64,000 bases of DNA from Misgurnus anguillicaudatus (lineage: Eukaryota; Chordata; Actinopteri; Cypriniformes; Cobitidae): the NCBI RefSeq assembly GCF_027580225.2, contig NC_073360.2, positions 11,586,501 to 11,650,500 of the forward strand. The letters run 5' to 3'. Below the pieces are notes generated by a model. The model did not search any database. It saw only the letters and a list, made by a program, of their open reading frames with translations, and was not told where the DNA came from. Positions 56,232 to 64,000 of the stretch are shown here, piece by piece. Position 1 is the first letter of the stretch. Every line of letters begins with the position of its first letter. Position numbers and translations under genes: made by a program.

Positions 56232-56387
56232 TGTAAAACAACGGACTATATATCTGTATTTCATGGATTATACGCATTTGTGGACAAGCTGACGTGACCG
56301 CTGCGGCTCCATCTCATACATGTTCACGCGAAATCTGATGTAAACAACAGACTATATTTCATGGATTATACGCATTTGTGGACAAAA
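56181..56387. repeat. Tandem duplication of 107 bp inside the hAT element
   Basis: The segment starting gctgacatgaccgctgcggc is followed directly by a second copy starting gctgacgtgaccgctgcggc. Both contain ctccatctcataca.gttcac, gcgaaatctgatgtaaa and ttcatggattatacgcattt. The first copy has small differences (atatatctgt insert). The duplication covers the stop of the BED frame. Confidence 0.92.
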
Positions 56388-56743
56388 GTTGTCATTTGAT
56401 GAATTTTATGGGTTATTCACACATCTGAAACAGACCGGATTCAACTCGCGATCGTTATAAGGTAAGAAGTCCAGTTTATATTTTGCATGTTGTCATCTGG
56501 ACTTCTGTAACAAAATAACTTACTACATGATATGATATGTATCTCAAAACAGAGACCATACACTGATGCTAAACCCGTAGACATTTTAAACGATGTATAT
56601 TAATGTTGATATTAATATTATTAATGTTAGCAGGCTTAAAAAAACGAATAAGTGCGTGTCGAGAGGTTAAAACAGAGAATGTTTAATTTGATTCAATTTT
56701 AGATGATGGATGCAGAAAGAATAGAATTATGCAGAAAGGTCTT

Positions 56744-57038
56744 GGCCCGGTTGCATAAAGCACCTTAAGTATGACACTTAAGGGGTAAATTCCCTTTACC
56801 TACAGTAAGATAATAATTTAAAGGTGTTGCATACAGTATAATCCCTGAAATGGTTCTCTTAGGAAAGGGTAATCGTTAAATGTTTCACGACAGCGACCCA
56901 GGTTTATAAAATACTATTGTTGCCATGGAGATGCAACAGAAAAAGCTTAAGGTTTTTTTTTGCAACCTTAAGTTTAAATGAAATATAAGGGTGAATTTAA
57001 GGGAACATTACACTTAAGGTGCTTTATGCAACCGGGCC
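56744..57038. mobile_element. MITE nested in the hAT element
   Basis: The arms ggcccggttgcataaagcac plus cttaagt on the left and the exact reverse complement on the right form a perfect inverted repeat of 27 bases. The interior is rich in cttaagg motifs. No exact target duplication was resolved. Superfamily not assigned. Confidence 0.8.
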
Positions 57039-57237
57039 CTATTGCTTTATACTGTGTAGCATATTCAGGTCGTGCATCATGTTTTTGAAAAGTAATTAGT
57101 AAAGTAACTAGTAAAGTAACTAATTACTTTTGAAAATAAGTAATCAGTAAAGTAACGGGATTACTTTCTTAGGGAAGTAATCAGTAATCAGTAACTAATT
57201 ACTTTTTCCAAGTAACTTGACCAACACTGCCTGTTGG

Positions 57238-59865
57238 CTTGAAAAAGATATACAAAACACAAGCAAGATTTATCAAGTATCAGGGGAAACAGATGGAAAA
57301 AGAAAAATCCTTATCTTCATTTTTTAGTACTTATCGTGTTGCAAAAAATTTTTACTTGAGAAAACATCATATTCATCTGAAACTTACTTTTGTCCCAATA
57401 AACTAATGAGTTTTGCATCAAATAGATTTTTGTTACTCTTGCAATAGATGATGAATAATGACTAGATATTCATAGACAATTCATTGTTACATCTACAATG
57501 ATTCTTTTCTCTGTTAAGGCCGTTCGTATCAAGTCACGCTCAGTTTATTTTAAATGTAGATGCACGGCAAGCATGCTCAAAAATAGAAACAAATCTGAAA
57601 CAAAACTCGTGTTCACAGGCAAGCGCTTTGAAAAGCAGAAGAAAACAGTGTGTTCTGCGTTTTCCATGCGTTTCAGATGTTAATGGACCCTAATGCAAGA
57701 ATTCTTCCAATAAGTGGTCGGGACCTGGGAGTTAACTTGGTCATAAAGTGGTGGGGACATCTTCCACCCGCAAGTTACGCGAGTGGGGCTGGATAATATT
57801 GTGAGTGCTGGCAGTCTAGGGTTAGCAATCTTCAACTGTGTGGCATGACAACACCGGCCCTCGTGGCCAAAAAAAGAGACCAGCCCACCGGGAATTCTCC
57901 CGGTCCTCCCAAATGGCCAACTCGGGCCTGCCATTATAACATTGTTGTTTTTGAGTTATTGAATCAAAACCAAAATGAACAGAAGGTCTGCTGGTCTGCA
58001 CATTTTGTGTGTACCTCTCACCTGACCCACTGGGTGCTTTTCAATGTGCTTCCTCGCTACATCCCACGACCTGGAAACCGATCGAGCTCTGCCATCTAGA
58101 AGATCTCCTCCCCATCTTAACTTTTTTCTAAGCATATATTTAAACATGAATAAGTGTTAGTATTAATCATTAAATTATTGTAAATGTAGACTCATTTTAG
58201 ACAAGTTGGCGCATGAACATAAAGAAATGAAGTCCCTTTTGTTTTATTCTTCGTAATATGACATCACAGTTGTTATTTTATGTTCTGCAGAGATGCCATT
58301 AGCATCAATCTAATCCGTTATCCTATAATTGTTCTCTGTGCTTTGCTAATTGCGATATTTATGGATTTGTTTAAAAAAAAAACCATCCACTTCCTTCCTT
58401 AATGATTACACTGATTGACTGTTTTCCCGGTGTGCTGTATTAAACAAATCAATCTGTTTATTTGGTTCAGACATCTGAACGGTGTCATATTGTATCATAA
58501 TCTGTTCAGTGCATAAACTGCAGGGATTTGTGTTTTTTAATATAGATTTGTCTATATACAACATATAATATAATATACTGTATTCCTTCGCTATCGATCT
58601 TATCTGTCTATCTGTGCCTTAAAAAAAATCCATCATGTATAGATTTTAATTTGATTTCTTTTTGTGAAATATCCATCCTAATTTAGTTTTTTTATCAGTT
58701 TATTTTTCATTCCCACTGTCCTTTAAACAAAGAGAGCAAAACTAATAGCTTCTAAAATGAGACCAGCGGTTCACTCAGGCACTTGTGCCATCATATCATC
58801 GCATCATGGCATGAGGTGTCATAACACCCTTCTCCGTTTATTGAGCTGAATTTCAGAAGGTTGAATAAACAAATGCCATGGAGCGCCTTCGAGGGTGCGA
58901 ATGAGTTTGGCTGATCTCTGAAGCATTAGCTCTCCGTCAGACTGTGGTTTTGAGACAGGTGGTGGAGCTGTATGGTGCTGTAGGTAAGGCTAAAAGCCTC
59001 CAAGCTGGAAAGGTCACAGCGTACATGGATGAAAACCGATTTAGGGCACTGACTTTGAGAAGGTCACTATGACATGAGATGACTCGAAACAGGAAAACAG
59101 ATGGATTGGATTTGCCATTCCTGCGACCAAAAGACCACATGTCTGCTACATGTGGGTCATTTTATGTTCTGTGGGTTCTTGAAAATACAATTTCACAAAT
59201 AATCTTAGTGTGATTACTTTGACTTTAATGCGCATGAAGGAAATGACTCCGCAAGTAACCTGCAATTTCAGGTTTCTAACAGAGATGGCGATAAAGTTAC
59301 ATATCGCAGCTTTAAAGCAGCACGGCTCCAGCCTCAGCCGATCAGCAGTTCTGAACACGGTTTACTTGTGTATGTACACACGACAGCAAATGTCATCAGT
59401 GTTGTAGACACAAGTCGGAGGTGAACGGTAGATGCAGTGCTGACAGGCCGTCAGTCCTCTAGGGAGGTGTCAGATAAGGACTGCAGAAGGTTGAATACTC
59501 CATTACCTGCAGGCTCTCTTTTATCTGCATGCTGTGTGCTTCAGGGATGCATGCAAAGGGAGCTTAATGTCAAAGCTGCTGATGCTCCAACCATGTGTCG
59601 AATAAAAGCCAGGGTCTTCAAAACTTGTGTTGTGTTTGGAGGTGGAGCCAGATATGGGGCCATAGCTACTGGAGTGAAAAGTGGGAGTAGTTTTAATATT
59701 TTATTCGGTGATTCTCAAACTCTTAATTAAATAACCTTTAAAACGTTTTCTCTTTTAACACTGTCGCAATATACAGTATGACACTGATGATGTGCGATAT
59801 ATTACACTAATGATAAAACACAAAAGATTGAAAGTTAGAAATGACAAGGTTTAAGGACAGTGTTT
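57238..59865. other. Mostly unclassified; possible conserved non-coding DNA
   Basis: No exon was recognised. Around 57840-57935 the sequence caccggccctcgtggcc, cccaccgggaattctcccgg resembles fish repeat DNA. At 58270-58380 there is a repeat-free patch (ccattagcatcaatctaatc, tttgctaattgcgatattta) with several TAAT-type homeodomain-like sites. The 97-codon frame at 59437-59730 has no motif. Confidence 0.3.
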
Positions 59866-60560
59866 CCCAACACTGGCCGCCGCGAATAGATTTTCCGTGA
59901 TTCCTATTTACATTTATATTTTACTGTTTAAGACGGCTTAACAGTCCACACGCGACTCCCTTCTCTCCGCCCATTTATCTAATCTGAGGTACTGAGCACA
60001 ATGTTTTACGTCTTTTCTGACTTCTGGCGCAAACACACGGTCAACAGCGCTATTTGTAGCCTTTCATTGATAAAACTAAAGCGGCTGATCTCCGCAGTTT
60101 CATTTTGCAAGCGTGTGAAAGTTGCGCGATCTTATTTCATCAATTGCGCTGAAAATTCTTAGAAAGCTCAAACATATACATGTACAAAAACGCTGTGCGG
60201 CATGTTAACTTACAACACAAGCAGTGGAATCTGACATAATATTAGTTCGCGTCCATATAAACTCATCATTACTCCCGCTCGCATTTAAATGACAGGAGAG
60301 GGACTCACCCACCGTCTCACAGACCACCCCCTCACAGTATTCAGGACAGAATCTGTCAAAAGTGGACAAAAGAGACGGATTTAAATACCAGGTGTAAACG
60401 TAATGTGTCTCTCTCGTCCACTTGTGATCCGATTGATGAAAACACATCTTAATACCAAGTGTAAACAGCCCCTTATTTCAGGTGCCAAAACTCGATGAAA
60501 CGCAAACACGTGATGACGTCACATATATATATATTCTAAATAGGAAACTTAAGCTGTGGA
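59866..60560. mobile_element. hAT-like left end with a second MITE end inside
   Basis: It opens cagtgtttcccaacactggc followed by cgccgcgaat, a start typical of fish hAT elements. Near 60420-60475 the sequence cttgtgatccgattgatgaa and taccaagtgtaaacagcccc is the reverse of another common MITE end. Neither partner end was identified. The minus ORF at 60205-60447 lies over the MITE end and is not a gene. Confidence 0.45.
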
Positions 60561-60743
60561 TACAACGGCAAATAAACTAAATTACATTATATAGTTAGGA
60601 CTAGTGAACAAGATGTAGACACACTAAGGACGTTTTTACAATGGGCTCGTTTGCTGCCGTCTGAGCCAGGGTGCGAATGTTGTTGGACCCATACAATAGG
60701 ATGTAATTCACAACGCGACTTAACATATTTTTCACTTTTTTTT

Positions 60744-61110
60744 ACTTTTTCCCCGCCATTGATAAATCTATTAAGAGAAAAAAATGCATAAAAAACATGT
60801 TCCTGATGAATTTTTATGGTAATCTGCAATACCACACTTACCCAATTTATGAAAAAACTAAAGCCAAAACGTTAATTACTAATTTTAAACTCTGTGTATG
60901 TTTTGATAATTGTTCTGAATCTGATCTCTAACAAAATTCCTTCCCAAAAATGAACTTATTTCAGCTTTTTGCTAAAAATATATATTTGATATATTTGTAT
61001 GTTTATATATTTTTAGAAGAAAATTGTCCTGGAAGGCATTTTGTGAAACTTTTGTGAAAATCACAAAAAATGCTGACGGGCAACTTTTCAAAAAATGGCT
61101 GGCGGGGAAT
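60744..61110. mobile_element. TTTCCCCGCC-family MITE, copy C
   Basis: It shares tttttccccgccattga, cttacccaatttatgaaaaa, tctgatctctaacaaaattc and aaaaatggctggcggggaat with copy A (27547) in the same orientation, but it is about 100 bp shorter and its TTAA flanks are mutated. Confidence 0.82.
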
Positions 61111-61322
61111 GAGATAATATGTTGTTGTTATCATACACGGCAGAGAAACCTGTGCATATGTGTTTTGGAATGCAGAATTCTTCATGGTCATGGTAATCGT
61201 GCATTGTGGAAACAAATGATCAATATCATTGGCTAAAACTCATGCGCAGATGTGCACTCAAGTGCGATTCACGCGAACCGTGCCACAGCTCCATTACCAC
61301 CGAGCTCAGACCACCTCCTTCA

Positions 61323-61761
61323 AGGGATAGTTTGGCCAAAAATTAAACCCATGATTTACTCACCCCAAGCTGTCCGAGATGCATATGTCCATCGAATTTG
61401 TCATTCGTCACTAAGAAAAGTGCGTACACTACGCTGATATTCTCTCCTGAATACAGAGGAGTGTAAGATGGTGGCATTACCGGAAGCTAGTTATTTTTGT
61501 TTATAAAGTTTTAAATGTGCATATTTCTACAACAAAACGTGCAGATTACCCTCAGAAGACCTTTGCTTATCATCGTGGAGCCGTTTGGATTTCTTTTGTG
61601 AAGGATGGATGCACATTTTTTGGACATGAAGGAGTGGACCCTGTAACTTTACATTTGATTAACTGAAAGATCTAAGACATTTTCTAAAACAACTGAAAAT
61701 ATGTTAGTCTTGGGGGTGAGTAAATCATGGGTTTAATATCATTTTTGGCCGAACTATCCCT
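61323..61761. mobile_element. MITE of the AGGGATAGTT type, 439 bp
   Basis: Left end AGGGATAGTTTGGCCAAAAA and right end in reverse complement AGGGATAGTTCGGCCAAAAA are near identical, followed by ttaaacccatgatttactca on both arms. Flanks are TTCA and TTCG, degenerate versions of the TTAA target. It is related to the element at 51979. The 61-codon frame crosses its left end and is chance. Confidence 0.85.
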
Positions 61762-61990
61762 TTCGGGTAGTCCTGGGTTCGGTACCACGGTACACTCCCA
61801 GCTTTGCACGACAGCTTTCACATTACAAGTTTTTCATGCAAGCTGTGCCTGGTATCGCAGTAATCTGCCAGTGTGAAAATAGCCTTAATGTTATCTGAAT
61901 GAACCAGAGAAGCGATTTAATCCACACAAATCAGGCAATCATTAATGCTAACAGAGGTGTCCAAACAGATTTAATGGTCACATTTGTTTA

Positions 61991-62270
61991 CCCTGCTGAA
62001 AAAACAGCATAGACCATCATAATTCCCATGCTGGTCCATGCTGGTTTGGTGCTGGTTTAGCTGGTGGTTATCAGCATACCAGCACCAAAACACAACATAT
62101 GCTGGTCTTGCTGGTATGACCAGCATGGGATGCTGGTATGCTGATGACCACCAGCTAAACCAGCACCAAACCAGCATAGACCAGCATAATTCCCATGGTG
62201 GTCACCAGCAAACCAGCACCCAAACACAACATATGCTGGTCTCGTTGGTATGCTGTTTTTTCCAGCAGGG
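61991..62270. mobile_element. TA-flanked MITE made of CCAGCA/TGCTGG motifs
   Basis: Left end CCCTGCTGAAAAAACAGCAT and right end in reverse complement CCCTGCTGGAAAAAACAGCAT are flanked by TA (61989-61990; 62271-62272). The interior is a mosaic of ccagcat/atgctgg in both orientations, with ccagcaccaaa, aacacaacatatgctggtct and ttcccatg repeated. This fits a Tc1/mariner-type (TA) MITE common in zebrafish. The ORFs on both strands are by-products. Confidence 0.88.
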
Positions 62271-62373
62271 TACGCTGAACTGAGAACAGTGAATGGGCAA
62301 CCATTACAAACTGACCACAACTATCACCCTTGCATGACTAATTTTGAGGCAAACCAGTTTCTATGCTATAATT

Positions 62374-63132
62374 CAGTAATTCTCAAAGTGTGGTCCGCGG
62401 ACCACTAGTGGTCCGCCAAACCCCCCCCCCCAGTGGTCCGCCAAAAGAAGACCTAAACTAGGCAAGTGTTTATACAATCATCACTTATTTAAGTAGATTT
62501 TTAATGCACTTGGAAAACTGTGATATCAGTTCTTGCCATTCTGTTTTAATAACGTAAAAATGGATCGGTGGCTAAACCAAAGAGGAGTCAAAAGAAGGAT
62601 CAAGCGTCAACTGAAAGCAGCTAAAATCCACAGATCTATTAGTTTTGTAATGTACTCGTTTTTGTTTCATCTGTAAAATCCCTGTAATTTCAGTGATTTT
62701 GGATATTAAGGGGAACATTTTTTTAGCATTTTACTGTTACCATTGTTACAACCATAAACTTCATATACCCACCACCTCAGTTTTAAACTAATGGCTCTTT
62801 GGAATGACATTAAGTGGAACCTCGGCTGTTATAGTATGTTTAATTGCAGTTTTTTTCACATGTGCAGTTTGTTGTTTATATTAAGCTGCAACTCATTTCA
62901 CATTTACTTTTTCAAATGAAATAAAATTCATATAATAATTTCTGAACATAGCATTGCATTTGTGTTTAAAACATTAGTTTTTGACTTGAAAGTTGCATAT
63001 TAAACTTAAATTTAGCTAATCCTTCCTTGTTGTTTTTGGGGGATGTGTTAGAGTGGGATTCTGTTAGGTGGTCCTCAGAAAAAAATTGGAAGATAAAGTG
63101 GTCCTTGGGCTGAAAAAGTTTGAGAAACACTG
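62374..63132. mobile_element. hAT element, 759 bp, perfect 8-bp duplication
   Basis: Left end CAGTAATTCTCAAAGTGTGG and right end in reverse complement CAGTGTTTCTCAAACTTTTT are flanked by identical CTATAATT (62366-62373; 63133-63140). The aguishing fish hAT sub-terminal motifs gtggtccgcggaccac and gtggtccttgggctgaaaa are present. It contains a run of eleven C (62424-62434) between two agtggtccgcc copies. No transposase. Confidence 0.9.
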
Positions 63133-63140
63133 CTATAATT

Positions 63141-64000
63141 GACACTGTGAACTAGCATAGCAATTAGCAATTGTTTACATTGTCAACTAACATAGCCCTA
63201 TGGAAAAATATCCTTTCGAATGCTATAGGTACCAACGTTTGACATTTTTTGCCAGTTTGATATTTCGCAGATTTCATCAGGAACAATTGTATTTTCAAAT
63301 AATGCTTTCTATCGCACTGTTTTTCCCACATTCGTCATTGGCTTTTGCTTCAGTTTTAAATATTACTTTTACTTACTGAAAAAGACTTCCTGGAAATGTT
63401 CTACTAGTATGTGACTGTCCTTTCATTGTGACTCGCAGGCACATAATTTAGCTGTAACCTTTACCAATTCATTCATTTCAATCTGGCCTTTAAGCGCAAC
63501 TCTAGCAATGATAATGCGGGAAATAAAAAGCGGCAAACGTGCGGGGCGTTAAGCGTTCCCGTGGGAGCCGGCGAGGTATTTGTATGAGGTTTCTCCGGCT
63601 CTTGGAATTGTGTTCGCCGTTGTCACTGTAAATGGCCTTGGGCATCGGCCATTACTTACAGCTCATTCTTCATTAATAATACAGAGATGTTGAATTATTC
63701 ACATGCCGTTGGCCACAGGTGAGGAGGACAGCATGGGGTGACATTGAGCAGACTGTCACATCACGTAGTCGAGGATGTTGTGGGTTGAAAACTGCTGCTC
63801 TGCTTGACATCGGTTCTGGGCAAGCTTATAATATCAGCTGACTTTTCCCCTGGGGTAACAATAAGGACAGAAATAGCATGTTGTTAGTGTCGCTTGCTAT
63901 GAATCGCTATTAATATTGCTTATATTTATGGATTCGATAAGCTTTTTAACCCTTAGTGTTAAACATGAGTACTATAGTAGTGACACTTAGCATACTTGCA
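63141..64000. other. Apparently unique region at the right edge
   Basis: From about 63480 to 63800 the sequence is repeat-free and mixed in composition (gcggggcgttaagcgttccc, ctcattcttcattaataata). It could be conserved non-coding DNA or an exon flank, but no exon with consistent splice sites was found. The remainder is AT-rich. Confidence 0.3.

Larger units (their letters stand above)
55678..57229 (+). mobile_element. hAT transposon, internally deleted, perfect 8-bp duplication
   Basis: The left end CAGTGATGGGCAGTAACGCG and the right end in reverse complement CAGTGTTGGTCAAGTTACTT are flanked by identical CCTGTTGG (55670-55677; 57230-57237). Sub-terminal aagtaa/ttactt motifs are dense. It keeps the first exon of the transposase (BED finger, 55953), but the catalytic region is missing. 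A 107-bp segment is duplicated in tandem (56181-56287 and 56288-56387), and a MITE is nested at 56744-57038. Confidence 0.92.

Overview
The window looks like nuclear DNA of a ray-finned fish, most likely a cyprinid close to zebrafish. The evidence is a DANA-type tRNA-derived SINE, fish-type PIF/Harbinger, hAT and Tc1/mariner elements, a DIRS retrotransposon, many short inverted-repeat elements (MITEs) and an AT-rich background without operons or long ORFs. I found no convincing host protein-coding exon and no rRNA, tRNA or CRISPR locus. It reads as intergenic or deep intronic sequence built largely from transposon insertions of different ages, often nested. Nearly all open reading frames are chance frames or broken transposon genes.

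Layout. 1-1740: a short CACGTG tandem array, a MITE, a hAT-type MITE and an AT-flanked element with a broken THAP-type coding stretch. 4006-6475: a 42-bp-period minisatellite interrupted by two inserted elements. 7811-9178: a Harbinger element and a hAT-like element with three internal tandem units. 9880-15819: a nearly full-length DIRS-type tyrosine-recombinase retrotransposon on the minus strand (gag, reverse transcriptase, RNase H, recombinase, inverted terminal repeats and a junction-like internal complementary region), clearly richer in G+C than its surroundings. 16836-20110: an element with long TIRs at TTAA, then a truncated Tc1-like transposase. 21649-24038: a composite MITE carrying a 957-bp hAT element with a perfect 8-bp duplication. 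25611-29060: several MITEs, including a TTAA element nested in a Harbinger-like element.

31753-36643: a MITE, a Harbinger element broken by a hAT element, and the DANA SINE. 38944-41079: a MITE, a second Tc1 fragment and a foldback element with a 9-bp duplication. 42331-45256: a TTAA element holding a small basic ORF with a splice donor, a MITE piece, a SINE and a Harbinger element with a MYB-like pseudogene. 46639-54159: nested MITEs, an AT-flanked mini-element, a hAT element (51768-53677) with two elements inside it, and a 370-bp AT-flanked element with an 86-codon ORF. 54243-57229: a relative of the 957-bp hAT in opposite orientation, then a hAT element with a BED-finger remnant. 59866-63132: further MITEs and a hAT element. 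The remaining stretches look single-copy from inside the window; some could be regulatory, but one sequence cannot show that.

For nineteen elements the ends could be set by matching TIRs (or DIRS ends) together with a flanking duplication: AT (3), TTAA (5), TA, TAA, TAT, CAG, AAAT, AAC, four perfect 8-bp hAT duplications and one 9-bp duplication. Very short duplications such as AT, TA and TTAA are weak evidence alone. Family names come from memory of fish transposons and from motifs visible here, not from a database search.
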